From assembly GCF_005434975.1 (NCBI RefSeq), contig NZ_SKCJ01000001.1:1622001-1686000 (forward strand): a stretch of 64,000 nucleotides of DNA. The letters are read 5' to 3'. Under the pieces are notes generated by a model. That model saw nothing but the letters and a program-made list of their open reading frames with translations. It ran no database searches and was not told the DNA's origin. Shown piece by piece: positions 19,679 to 27,769 of the stretch (its first letter is position 1; the number at the start of each line of letters is the position of its first letter). This DNA is from Parerythrobacter lutipelagi (GTDB lineage Bacteria; Pseudomonadota; Alphaproteobacteria; Sphingomonadales; Sphingomonadaceae). The position numbers and the translations under genes were made by a program.

Positions 19679-20286
19679 TGCAGGGGCTCCAGTACTATTG
19701 TGAGGGTATCGGCATATGCACCTGCAACCATCGGAGCATTCGCTGCCAGATTGGTTGCACCGGCTGCGATCTCGAACCGCAAGGTCAGGCCGCCGCTCGC
19801 GGGTCTGTTGATCGGGACGCTTCGCTCCCGGGGCTGCCGGATGGCTGCATCAGCTGGCAGCAGCAGCACCTGGTCAGTCCATCGCGCCGTTACGTCATAC
19901 GGGACCGCCGTGCCGAAACCGCTCGGTCGGGCAGGCGGCGTTTCCGACACTTGCCAAAGACCGTTGTTGAGGCTTTCGACCCGAATTCGGTGAGCGCTGT
20001 TGCAGACCCCGTCGAGTGTGACTTCGAACGATGCCGCGCGGGTTGAAAGTGTCGTCGCATCGAGCATCTGGTCAACTCGATAGACGTTGCGATCTGCTGT
20101 GCTGAAGTTGATCAGGCCGTCTTCCGCGCCAGAGTCCAACGCCAGGGTGCAGATCACCGGTGTGTTGCCTGCGACTTCGAAATCCGCCGTATCCTGAGTT
20201 CCGGTTTCCTGCGCATTCAAGCCCGCCGGCAACGCAATCGGCGCTGCAATCATCAGGCACAAACGCATGGTGCGGAGGCACGGCAT
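19675..20286 (-). CDS. Chaperone-usher pilus subunit 6 (spore coat U-like)
   Basis: A 203-residue subunit. ATG 20286 is preferred because CGGAG sits 8 bases before it; a GTG at 20295 overlaps the stop of subunit 5 as an alternative. The signal peptide ends GLNAQ. Cysteines are at VICTLAL and GVCNSAH, and the protein ends MVAGAYADTLTIVLEPL. VCNSAHRIRVESLNNGL closely matches VCNSAHDITVRSANGGL of subunit 7, so these two are near paralogues. Confidence 0.82.
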   Translation of the reverse strand: MPCLRTMRLCLMIAAPIALPAGLNAQETGTQDTADFEVAGNTPVICTLALDSGAEDGLINFSTADRNVYRVDQMLDATTLSTRAASFEVTLDGVCNSAHRIRVESLNNGLWQVSETPPARPSGFGTAVPYDVTARWTDQVLLLPADAAIRQPRERSVPINRPASGGLTLRFEIAAGATNLAANAPMVAGAYADTLTIVLEPLQ

Positions 20287-20291
20287 CGCAA

Positions 20292-20861
20292 TCACTCCGA
20301 TGCCGAAAGAGTGACTGTGATTTCGCCGAGATATTCATCGTCGGCGACTGGGCGCAAGTTGGCTCCACCCGAGGTCGCGAAATCCGATACTCCCACTGCA
20401 ATATTGCCGGTAAATGCGCTCGCGCGGCTTTGCGATGCTGCCGGGTTGCTCGACGCGGCGGTGTCGAATGACGCAGGGGTCACTGTCCAGCCGGTTGCCG
20501 CAGCGACATAATCAACCGAGCTGGCAAATCCGGCCGGCGGCGTCCCGGCGAAGTTGAGCGCCAACATGGGGGTTGCATCGATTGCAATCGTGCTGCGCGA
20601 GGTACAGAATGCACCGCCCAGTATCTTGTCCGGTGCGGCAAGGTCGGTTCGCAAAAGGCCGGTGGTCGTGTCGACCAGCACACCCATATCGAACACCCCG
20701 CCGCTATTGTCGGGGATGCCAATCGAACACAGCACAGGGACCGTCCCGATGACCTGGAAGGACTCGCTGTCTGAAATGGAAGCCTCGCCCTCCTGGGCAG
20801 CGACCGCGCCTGGAAGCAGGGCCGTGGCCAATGCGGCGAGAGCGAATTGATACCTGTGCAT
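20292..20861 (-). CDS. Chaperone-usher pilus subunit 5 (spore coat U-like)
   Basis: A 189-residue subunit with signal peptide (MHRYQFALAALATALLPGAVAAQ). Start set at ATG 20861, 7 bases after AAGGA; ATG 20867 and GTG 20876 are in frame. Cysteines are at VLCSIGI and AFCTSRS. VFDMGVLVDTTTGLLRTDLAAPDKILGGAFC has the L-G-x-L-x-D pattern shared with subunits 2-4. It ends DDEYLGEITVTLSASE, a variant of the usual G-x-Y ending. Confidence 0.82.
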   Translation of the reverse strand: MHRYQFALAALATALLPGAVAAQEGEASISDSESFQVIGTVPVLCSIGIPDNSGGVFDMGVLVDTTTGLLRTDLAAPDKILGGAFCTSRSTIAIDATPMLALNFAGTPPAGFASSVDYVAAATGWTVTPASFDTAASSNPAASQSRASAFTGNIAVGVSDFATSGGANLRPVADDEYLGEITVTLSASE

Positions 20862-20872
20862 CGTCATTTCCT

Positions 20873-21478
20873 TCACAATTGCGTTGCCGGACCGAGCGTC
20901 ACCGTGATCAGGCCCGAATATTCACCCGCGATGAGCAGCGCATCGGAAGGGGCTGCAAATCCGGACAGCTGCATGGTCAGATCGGACACTTGCGGCAGCG
21001 GCTGGGCAGAACTTTCGGCGCTGCCCGAAATACCACTTCCATCGAACGCGGCGGCCGTGAGCAAATCCGCCTCAACGCTGGCCCACGGGCTGACCACGAC
21101 CCGGTAATTCACCGCCCTGGAGAATCCTGAGTTCAGCGGCGCTCCGGTTTGTTCGGTCATCGCACTGGCCGAGATGGAGATCATGGTGTTGGCATAGTTG
21201 CAGAAGCTGCCAGGCATGGTCACTTCGCGCGGTGCAAGCGCTGCCGTCCGGCCGATGCGTGGCCCTGATAGATCGATCAGCGTGCCGAGGTCGATGACAC
21301 TTTCTGACGGTTCGCCGAGCACGCAAATCGGCGCGACTGTGCCGACTATCTGCACTTCGCCTTCATCGCTTTCACCCGCTTCCTGAGCGGACAATGAGGA
21401 CGGCATCATGCACAGCGCGGCGGTTGCAAGCGCAAACAGGCCGCGCAGCGTACCGGCTCGATTTCCCGGGGCGTACAT
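20873..21478 (-). CDS. Chaperone-usher pilus subunit 4 (spore coat U-like)
   Basis: A 201-residue subunit. ATG 21478 lies 4 bases after the stop of subunit 3; an upstream ATG at 21499 is in frame. The signal peptide ends SLSAQ. Cysteines are at PICVLGE and SFCNYAN, IDLGTLIDLSGPRIGR is the shared strand, and the C-terminus is LIAGEYSGLITVTLGPATQL. Confidence 0.82.
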   Translation of the reverse strand: MYAPGNRAGTLRGLFALATAALCMMPSSLSAQEAGESDEGEVQIVGTVAPICVLGEPSESVIDLGTLIDLSGPRIGRTAALAPREVTMPGSFCNYANTMISISASAMTEQTGAPLNSGFSRAVNYRVVVSPWASVEADLLTAAAFDGSGISGSAESSAQPLPQVSDLTMQLSGFAAPSDALLIAGEYSGLITVTLGPATQL

Positions 21479-21482
21479 GGCG

Positions 21483-22049
21483 TCAGGTCGGCTGGCCAAA
21501 GCTGACGTTTGGCGTCAACGTCACCTTGACCAGTCCTTGATAGTCGCCGGCCACCATGATGCCTCCGGTCGGCGTACTCGCCCCGCTCAGCACAACAGGG
21601 ATGGAGCCGGCAAACATTCCGATGGATACCGCGGAACCTGGACCGGCATTGGCTGAAGTATCCGTGCCGTCGACCGAATTGGCCGTTGCCGTTGCGGTAT
21701 AGTTGACGACTGTATCGAAGCCGCTCGGCGGCGCCGCAACAAAGGTGATGTTGGTAATGGGCAAGGCCTCTACGGTCATCGTAGCGGCTGTGCCATTGCA
21801 CCAACCTTCCAGCGTTTCGCTCGCGCCGTTTACCCGGCTCGGATCGAGCCGGCCTGCGCTTGCATCGGTTCCAGGCAGCGAAAGCTCCCCGAGATCGATG
21901 ATCTTTGAGGGCAAGGTGAACAGGCAGCGATCAGCGACCCGGCCCAAGATAGTTACTTCGCCTGTAGCTGGGGCCGTTTGGGCAGCCGCGCTCTGCGAAC
22001 ACAGCACGATTCCCATAGCAACGGCGCTGGATGCGATCAGCTTTTTCAT
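21483..22049 (-). CDS. Chaperone-usher pilus subunit 3 (spore coat U-like)
   Basis: A 188-residue subunit with signal peptide MKKLIASSAVAMGIVLCSQSAAAQ. Cysteines are at DRCLFTL and GWCNGTA, IIDLGELSLPGTDASAGRLDPS is the shared strand region, and it ends VAGDYQGLVKVTLTPNVSFGQPT. It is 27 bases downstream of subunit 2. Confidence 0.83.
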   Translation of the reverse strand: MKKLIASSAVAMGIVLCSQSAAAQTAPATGEVTILGRVADRCLFTLPSKIIDLGELSLPGTDASAGRLDPSRVNGASETLEGWCNGTAATMTVEALPITNITFVAAPPSGFDTVVNYTATATANSVDGTDTSANAGPGSAVSIGMFAGSIPVVLSGASTPTGGIMVAGDYQGLVKVTLTPNVSFGQPT

Positions 22050-22076
22050 AGCGTCTTCTCCTCGGATCTTGCGAAA

Positions 22077-22652
22077 TCAGCTTGGCGAAATCGTGATCTG
22101 GACCGTGCCGGTGTAGCTGCCTGCAACAAGCACATCGGTCGTTGCCGCAGTGTGGAATGCGCTGAGATCGACCTGAACATTGTCAGGGCCGGTCGCCAGG
22201 CGATTGGACAGGGAGCCCCCGTTGGTTGCCGTTCCGTCGGTTACGACCTGGAAGGTATCTGTTCCGCCCACGACGCTGAAGTTGGCGTCGGCCGTGAAGT
22301 GCACCGTGTTGGCGTAACCGGTCGGCGCAGTTGCAGCCGTTGTCAGCGGCGCAGCGGTCACCGATACTGCCGGGCTGGCAGTCGTGCAGACGATCCTGAA
22401 GCCCAGGTTGGCGAGATCGCTCGTCGCACCGATATCGGCGATGGTGCGGAGCGTGCCGTCAGTGTCGTCGAGCTGACCAAGATCGATGATCCCGCCGAAA
22501 TCGGTGTTGGGATCGTCACCCGCATCCGTGACTATGCATTTCTCGCCGACAGTGCCGTTAATTGTCACAGTACCGCTGACGCTTTGCGCCATGGCCGGGC
22601 CCGCTGCTGCGGCGAATGCCAGAATGGCGATTGCTCCTGCAGTGTACTTCAT
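22077..22652 (-). CDS. Chaperone-usher pilus subunit 2 (spore coat U-like), possible major pilin
   Basis: A 191-residue subunit with signal peptide MKYTAGAIAILAFAAAAGPAMAQ. It starts the mature part with QSVSGTVTINGTVGEKCIV, an alternating donor-strand-like stretch. It has the pair C-x-C at EKCIV and RIVCTT, and ends VAGSYTGTVQITISPS. It is the shortest and most canonical subunit, with little charge and many Thr/Ala, so it may be the shaft pilin; that is inference. Confidence 0.83.
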   Translation of the reverse strand: MKYTAGAIAILAFAAAAGPAMAQSVSGTVTINGTVGEKCIVTDAGDDPNTDFGGIIDLGQLDDTDGTLRTIADIGATSDLANLGFRIVCTTASPAVSVTAAPLTTAATAPTGYANTVHFTADANFSVVGGTDTFQVVTDGTATNGGSLSNRLATGPDNVQVDLSAFHTAATTDVLVAGSYTGTVQITISPS

Positions 22653-22698
22653 GGTTACTCTCCTTGGTTGTCTGATGCTTGATGAAAAACTCGTTTTG

Positions 22699-23352
22699 TC
22701 ATGGTGATGCGCTCAGAGTGACGGTCAGCACGTCCTGGTAGCTACCGCTGACCAGCACGTTTCCGGCGTTGTAGGGACCGGCCAGCACGCGGATGCTGGA
22801 CACGGCGCCGGACGTGGAAGGTCCGTTCAACAACAATCCAGTCGTTTCGTCTGCCGGACCTGTAAAGTTGGTCTGTGGTCCGCCAGCACCGCCGTATACA
22901 GTGCTGCACGCAGTCGATCCGGCGATCAGCGAAGCAGCTTGGCAACTTGCCGTGGCGGTCACGCCGGAATCGCCTTCAAGCGCCAGCCCGACATCATATG
23001 GAGCAATGTTGGTATAGCCTGTGGGCAAGGTCGCATTCTGGAACAGCCCACCATTGGACGAGACCACCGCGACGCGGGCAGGGCCGCTGCAGTCGAGCAC
23101 GAAATTGAATGTCGCATCGAAACCGGTGACATCGAAGTCCGGCTGGGACACTGTGCCATCAGGCAATTGCCCGTCAGCAAATCCGCATCGGCCACCGACC
23201 GATGCGCGAACATATATCGGCGTCAATGTGATGCTGGTGCCAGCGCCACTGCCAGGCGGGATGTCCCCCGGCGCATAGACGGTTGGCGAAATATCCTGCG
23301 CGTTGGCGCTTGCAGCCGCATACAGGATCAGACCGAAGACCAGAGCCCCCAT
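22699..23352 (-). CDS. Chaperone-usher pilus subunit 1, first gene of the operon
   Basis: A 217-residue secreted protein with ATG 23352 behind AAGGA, signal peptide MGALVFGLILYAAASANAQ. It differs from the other subunits by four cysteines (GRCGF, LDCSG, ASCQA, TACST) and a longer Pro/Gly-rich N-terminus (PTVYAPGDIPPGSGAGTS). It ends VLVSGSYQDVLTVTLSASP like the rest. The frame is open upstream to 23580 but without a signal peptide there. Confidence 0.8.
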   Translation of the reverse strand: MGALVFGLILYAAASANAQDISPTVYAPGDIPPGSGAGTSITLTPIYVRASVGGRCGFADGQLPDGTVSQPDFDVTGFDATFNFVLDCSGPARVAVVSSNGGLFQNATLPTGYTNIAPYDVGLALEGDSGVTATASCQAASLIAGSTACSTVYGGAGGPQTNFTGPADETTGLLLNGPSTSGAVSSIRVLAGPYNAGNVLVSGSYQDVLTVTLSASP

Positions 23353-23897
23353 CCGTTTTCCTTGTTTGTGCGACGAACGAACCAAACTCACCTCAATCTG
23401 TTGGGTGCCAGTCCGAAAATGCGCCAAACGATGCATAGTGAACCGACCGGTTCTCAGCATGCTTGGGCCAACGAATGGCACCAATTGACTTGGTAAAGAG
23501 TAAGTTAAGGCCGAACCGGGCGATGCGATAATAAGGGAATCTGCGTACACGCGGATTTGTCCCATGCCGATACAGTCCAATTCGGACGAGAGCGCGGCAG
23601 GTGTCTGAATTTTCGAAGAAAAACCGATTTTTGCGGCGGGTAATTCCGTGCCTGAATGACAGGCAGGGCAAGCTAATTGCCTGAGTCTCGAAGCGCTCGT
23701 AATTGCGACTCGATGCGTTTACGTAGAATTACGTAGATTGCTGCAGTAATGGCTTGATGCTACATGGCAAACTGTAGGGGGATCCGAGGCAGCCGGAGAA
23801 CCGGTTAACGATATTTGGTTCGTGACCAACAACACACTAACAAAACAAGACGAATAGAGCGGTCGCAGGCGAGAAGTTCCTTGAGGAGGGGGCAAGT
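23353..23897. promoter_or_regulatory. Divergent control region between pilus operon and FixL-like gene
   Basis: 545 bases without a gene separate the divergent starts at 23352 and 23898. The stretch is AT-richer than its surroundings. Two identical octamers TTACGTAG lie at 23719-23726 and 23729-23736, one helical turn apart. They match, except for the first base, the S. meliloti FixJ target GTAMGTAG as I remember it. They are about 160 bases from the kinase start and 370 from the pilus start. Core promoters could not be placed with confidence. Confidence 0.55.
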
Positions 23898-25058
23898 TTG
23901 CACCAGCGTGTTTTGAAAGAGCACTTTGTCTCAAGAATGACGCAAAGCGTGCAGCTTCGCGTCATTCTCGAAACGTCGCCTGCTGCAATGGTCGTAATCG
24001 ATGGGCAGGGAAGAATTCACGGCTTTGGCAAGGCCGCTCAACGCTTGTTTGGTTATGCCGCAAACGAAGCGATCGGCCAGAATGTCAGCATGCTGATGGC
24101 CTCGGAAAATGCGGAGCGGCACGATTTCTATCTCAAACGCTATGCCGAGACCGGCGAGCGCAGGATGATCGGGCACACCCGGGTGGAAAACGCTCGCGAC
24201 CGGGACGGCAAGATTTTCCCGGTCGAGATATCGCTTGGAGAGGCGCGTTCGCAAGGCACGACCTATTTTGTCGGCTTCCTGCGCGATGTGACCGAGCAAT
24301 TGGCCGACCGCAGGCAAACGCGCGAAATGCTTGCAGAACTCGCGCACGCTTCGCGCGTGTCAACCATGGGAGCGTTTGCGACGGCGATTGCTCATGAATT
24401 GAACCAGCCTTTGACGGCCATTGCCAATTACACAGAGGGTCTCCGCGATCTCTTGTCTGGCAGGAGCGATATTGAGAACCGCCAAGAATACGTCGACATC
24501 CTTGACACCTGTAGCAAGCAAGCTGTGCGCGCTGGTGAATTGCTTCACCGGTTGCGTGATTTTGTTCGCCGGGGAGAACCACATGTCGAGCTGGTCGATG
24601 CAGACAGCCTGATCGACAACTCATTGACCCTCGCACTGATCGACGGTTTCCGCCAGAATGTCATTGTCGAGCGCGACATTCAGCAGGACTTGCCGCTCGT
24701 TGCCGCCGATCCGCTCCAGGCGCAGCAGGTCCTGTTCAATCTCATTAGCAATGCATTCGAGGCGATGCATGCAAGTGAAAGCGGCGGGCACAAGCTGCGC
24801 ATTGACGCGCGGATTCACGATGACCGCCAAATCGAATTTATTGTCGAAGACAGCGGACCGGGAATTGATCCAGCAGTGGCTGATCGCATGTTCGAGAACT
24901 TTGTCACAACAAAGGGCGGAGGGCTGGGTGTCGGCTTGGCAATTTGCCGCCAGATCGTCGAGGCCAATGGCGGTTCAATCTGGCCGACGAAGGCCGACAA
25001 GCTTGGTGGAGCCCGCTTGCATTTTACCTTGCCCATCGGTGCTGCGACAGCGGGTTAG
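23898..25058 (+). CDS. FixL-like PAS sensor histidine kinase, probable haem-binding PAS
   Basis: A 386-residue soluble kinase. The TTG start at 23898 follows a strong GGAGGGGG; ATG 23937 is an alternative. A single PAS domain (about 20-135) aligns without gaps to FixL. His75 (AERHDFYLKRY) sits at the haem-ligand position (His200 of Bradyrhizobium FixL), Arg81 at Arg206 and Arg95 at Arg220; His93 replaces Ile218. The H-box is IAHELNQPLTAIANY with His166, then the N-box (FNLISNAFEAM) and G-boxes (DSGPGID, GLGVGLAI) follow. There is no transmembrane segment. The regulator gene follows after 11 bases. Oxygen or NO sensing is inferred from the conserved residues. Confidence 0.88.
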   Translation: MHQRVLKEHFVSRMTQSVQLRVILETSPAAMVVIDGQGRIHGFGKAAQRLFGYAANEAIGQNVSMLMASENAERHDFYLKRYAETGERRMIGHTRVENARDRDGKIFPVEISLGEARSQGTTYFVGFLRDVTEQLADRRQTREMLAELAHASRVSTMGAFATAIAHELNQPLTAIANYTEGLRDLLSGRSDIENRQEYVDILDTCSKQAVRAGELLHRLRDFVRRGEPHVELVDADSLIDNSLTLALIDGFRQNVIVERDIQQDLPLVAADPLQAQQVLFNLISNAFEAMHASESGGHKLRIDARIHDDRQIEFIVEDSGPGIDPAVADRMFENFVTTKGGGLGVGLAICRQIVEANGGSIWPTKADKLGGARLHFTLPIGAATAG

Positions 25059-25069
25059 GAGGGAAGACT

Positions 25070-25690
25070 ATGCAAGTGCATATTATCGACGATGAGCCTG
25101 AGATACGGCATTCATTGTCCTTCATGCTCAAGTCGGAGAGAATCGAAAGCAAAGGCTATGACAGCGCCGAGGATTTTGTCGATCAGTTGCCGCATGTGAC
25201 ACCCGGATGCCTGCTTGTAGACATGAGAATGCCGGGCATGAGCGGATTGGCCCTGCAGCTTCGATTGCATGAGATGGGCTGCAACCTGCCGGTCGTACTG
25301 ATGACCGGTCATGGTGACGTGTCCAGCGCGGTGAGGGCGATGAAAGAGGGCGCGATCGATTTTCTTGAGAAGCCTTTCACCAAAGCTGACCTGATGGCCG
25401 CCATCGATGCGGCGCGCGATTATCTGGAGCATCCGCCCGTGCCTCCTCAGGCCAGGCAAAGCGCATTGGCCCGTATTGGCCTACTGACAAAACGGGAACT
25501 CGAAGTCGTTGACGGTCTCGTCAAAGGCCATCTGAACAAAAGGATCGCTTTCGATCTGGGGATCAGCCCGCGCACAGTCGAAGTGCACCGCGCCAATGCG
25601 ATGAAGAAAACGGAAGTGCACGCCTTGTCGGAGTTGCTCCATATCGCTTTTCTCAGCGGCTTGATGGATCAGCAGGACACAGCCGCTTAA
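25070..25690 (+). CDS. FixJ-like LuxR-type response regulator
   Basis: A 206-residue two-domain regulator. The receiver has the acidic pocket IIDDEPE, phosphoacceptor Asp51 (CLLVDMRMPGMSG), Thr in VVLMTGHGD and Lys in FLEKPF. The GerE-type HTH is LTKRELEVVDGLVKGHLNKRIAFDLGISPRTVEVHRANAMKK, the FixJ/TtrR pattern. GGAGGGAA precedes the ATG. It is co-transcribed with the FixL-like kinase and divergent from the pilus operon, a likely target by position. Confidence 0.92.
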   Translation: MQVHIIDDEPEIRHSLSFMLKSERIESKGYDSAEDFVDQLPHVTPGCLLVDMRMPGMSGLALQLRLHEMGCNLPVVLMTGHGDVSSAVRAMKEGAIDFLEKPFTKADLMAAIDAARDYLEHPPVPPQARQSALARIGLLTKRELEVVDGLVKGHLNKRIAFDLGISPRTVEVHRANAMKKTEVHALSELLHIAFLSGLMDQQDTAA

Positions 25691-26064
25691 TGCATTGAGC
25701 TGATGGAAAGCTTATCGCTCATGGTGTGCTCGTTGGTCGGAAGGTGTTCAACCCCGGTTATCTCGAACAGCTGTGCAGGCCCGAAGCCGGGCCTCAGCGC
25801 TACAAGACGGCCTTTTGTGAAGTGAGTGCCGAAGACCCTGACGGGCAGCAGCGCCAGCCTCGATCGGTCCGGCCAGACGATCGTCAACCGATAGTCATTC
25901 AGAGCCAGGCGGCCCTCGTAATGTCCTTCGTCGGGCTTGAAGCGTTCGACTTTGCACTTGTCCTGCAAGGCCTGCGCTTCATGATATCGGATCCGCCCAT
26001 CGGTCAAGAGGGGGGCGTCGATTGAAAACCGGCACCATTCAGGCTGGGGACGGTGTCGTCCCAT
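25687..26064 (-). CDS. Hypothetical protein, convergent with fixJ-like gene
   Basis: A 125-residue protein without signal peptide or membrane segment. ATG 26064 is chosen because GGAG lies 9 bases upstream; 26079 is an alternative. The middle is a compact beta-rich stretch (HYEGRLALNDYRLTIVWPDRSRLALLPVRVFGTHFTKGRLVALRPGFGPAQLFEITGVEHL). It has features of a small regulatory or PilZ-like barrel, but no defining PilZ RxxxR...D/NxSxxG motif. The stop overlaps the fixJ-like stop by 4 bases. I do not recognise it. Confidence 0.55.
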   Translation of the reverse strand: MGRHRPQPEWCRFSIDAPLLTDGRIRYHEAQALQDKCKVERFKPDEGHYEGRLALNDYRLTIVWPDRSRLALLPVRVFGTHFTKGRLVALRPGFGPAQLFEITGVEHLPTNEHTMSDKLSISSMH

Positions 26065-26298
26065 TGCGCTTGTCTCCATAATGATGCGGGACCAGCGCAC
26101 TGACATCTCCATTCGGCATGACCCCGCCAACTCTCACGTTTGGCGCGCTGTTCGGCAAGTAGGGGATTCTACGGATCCCGCCTGCAAGTGACGATACGGC
26201 TTGGCGAAATGCGCAATTCGATTGACAGCATGCAAGCGCCTTCGCTATCGGCCCGCCCCTACCTACAGCCCGGTCGAAGATGACCGCGCTGCTCCGGT

Positions 26299-26385
26299 GC
26301 CCAGATGGCGGAATTGGTAGACGCGCTAGCTTCAGGTGCTAGTACTCGCAAGGGTGTGGAGGTTCGAGTCCTCTTCTGGGCACCA
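26299..26385 (+). tRNA. tRNA-Leu (CAG)
   Basis: The 87-base gene has acceptor arms GCCCAGA and TCTGGGC, discriminator A and encoded CCA. The anticodon stem CTAGC/GCTAG holds the loop TTCAGGT, anticodon CAG. A long variable arm and TTCGAGTC T-loop are present. The integrase gene begins 167 bases downstream, so its 3' end is the likely attachment site. Confidence 0.97.
26356..26385. other. Probable left attachment site (tRNA-Leu 3' end)
   Basis: P4-type integrases usually recombine in the 3' end of tRNA genes. The tRNA is intact and followed at once by the integrase region, the usual left end of such an element. I found no second copy of the T-arm/acceptor sequence elsewhere in the window, so the right end is either outside or lost. 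The exact crossover is inferred. Confidence 0.5.
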
Positions 26386-26500
26386 TTTGTTCTTCTCACG
26401 TTCTCCCAAATAGTCTATAAAAGCCGCAGAAATCCAAGGGATTCCGCCCCTGGATCGTCTCGGAACGTTCCGCTCAATCTCGGCCGTTCCAGACACTTTT

Positions 26501-26549
26501 GTGGGCCTTTTGGGGGCTTTTCACAAAAGCCCCCATTTGAAAGGCCCAC
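26501..26549 (+). promoter_or_regulatory. Long stem-loop covering the integrase ribosome-binding site
   Basis: Arms 26501-26510 and 26540-26549 pair over 10 bases (GTGGGCCTTT with AAAGGCCCAC). Inside, 26511-26521 and 26525-26535 pair over 11 bases (TGGGGGCTTTT with AAAAGCCCCCA) around a CAC loop. A 4-base bulge TTTG lies on the right side. The AAAGG that would serve the ATG at 26552 is buried in the outer stem. Confidence 0.7.
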
Positions 26550-26551
26550 AC

Positions 26552-27769
26552 ATGGCTTTGACCATAACGCGACTCAACGCTTTCAAGCCGAAGGCCAAAC
26601 CATACAAGGTCACGGATGGCTACGGCCTCTACATAGAAGTCACTCCTTCGGGTGGTAAGCTATGGCGCTTCAGATATCGCATTGGAAATCGTCAGAAGAA
26701 GATCTGCCTTGGAAGCTTCCCTGAGATCAGTCTCAAGGATGCAAGGGATTTGGCTTTCGGAGCGCGCCAAAAGGTTGCGTCTGGCGAGGATCCGGCGCTC
26801 GAGAAACGCAAACAGAAGATCAGGAATGAGTATCTCGCTGCGAACACGTTTGAGACGGTTGCTCGCGAGTACATCGAAGAAATGATGAGAAAAGCTGGCC
26901 TTGCTGAAGCTACGATCGTGAAGGCCAACTATTTCCTGGAGCAACTAGCGCCTTCGATTGGAAAACGCCCGCTCGATGACATCGAGCCATTCGAGGTGCT
27001 TGCACCGCTCAAGCGCCTCGAGGCGCGAGGTAAGCACGAAACCGCCAAGAAGTGTCGATCCTTTGCAGGCCGGGTCTTCCGGTATGGTGTTGGCACGACG
27101 AGATGTTCGTCAGACCCGACGTCACTTTTGAAAGGAGCGTTGAGAGCACCGCGACCAACTCATTATGCGGCTATCGTGGATCCGGAAAAACTGGGTGGCT
27201 TGCTGCGGGCGATCGATGACTTCGAAGGCTTTAAGCTTACCAAATACGCGCTGCAGATAGCGCCCCACATTTTCGTTCGGCCTGGTGAACTCAGGCATGC
27301 CGATTGGGATGAGTTTGATCTCGAAGAAGGCATCTGGAGAATCCCAGCTGGCAAGATGAAAGCCCGCCGCGCTCACGCTGTTCCTTTGTCGAAGCAAGTG
27401 ATCAAATTGCTGGAAGAGCTCGCCGCGATGATGGGCCGATCTGGTTATGTATTTCCCTCAGCAAGGTCGGGCACTCGGCCGATGAGCGAGAATGCGCTCA
27501 ACGCCGCATTCCGTAGGATGGGCTACAGCAAGGAGGAGATCACGGCACACGGGCTTAGAGCTACGGCCTCGACCCTTCTAAACGAGGCCGGCATCTGGAG
27601 TCCGGATGCCATTGAACGCGCGCTCGCCCATGGTGACAGTGATGCTGTTCGAGGGATCTATCACCGTGGCAAGCACTGGCCAGAGCGTGTGAAAATGGCG
27701 CAGTGGTGGAGTGACTATCTCGATGAATTGAAAGCTGGCGGCCGCGGCTTGTTGCTCAAAGCAAGCTGA
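26552..27769 (+). CDS. P4-type tyrosine integrase
   Basis: A 405-residue integrase. The N-terminal DUF4102 part has TDGYGLYIEVTPSGGKLWRFRYRIGNRQKKICLGSFPEISLKDAR. A SAM-like core-binding domain and a C-terminal catalytic domain follow. Catalytic residues are seen as Arg in FVRPGELRHADWDE, His-x-x-Arg in HGLRATASTLLNE, His in LAHGDSDAVRGIYHRG, and the Tyr in IYHRG. It inserts and excises elements at tRNA genes, here tRNA-Leu. Its stop abuts a convergent gene. Start at ATG 26552 follows the domain start. Confidence 0.96.
   Translation: MALTITRLNAFKPKAKPYKVTDGYGLYIEVTPSGGKLWRFRYRIGNRQKKICLGSFPEISLKDARDLAFGARQKVASGEDPALEKRKQKIRNEYLAANTFETVAREYIEEMMRKAGLAEATIVKANYFLEQLAPSIGKRPLDDIEPFEVLAPLKRLEARGKHETAKKCRSFAGRVFRYGVGTTRCSSDPTSLLKGALRAPRPTHYAAIVDPEKLGGLLRAIDDFEGFKLTKYALQIAPHIFVRPGELRHADWDEFDLEEGIWRIPAGKMKARRAHAVPLSKQVIKLLEELAAMMGRSGYVFPSARSGTRPMSENALNAAFRRMGYSKEEITAHGLRATASTLLNEAGIWSPDAIERALAHGDSDAVRGIYHRGKHWPERVKMAQWWSDYLDELKAGGRGLLLKAS

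Noticed and set aside
26305-26658. 117-codon frame beginning inside tRNA-Leu
   Set aside because: The start MAELVDALASGAST is the familiar false translation of tRNA-Leu, and the frame runs into the integrase gene.
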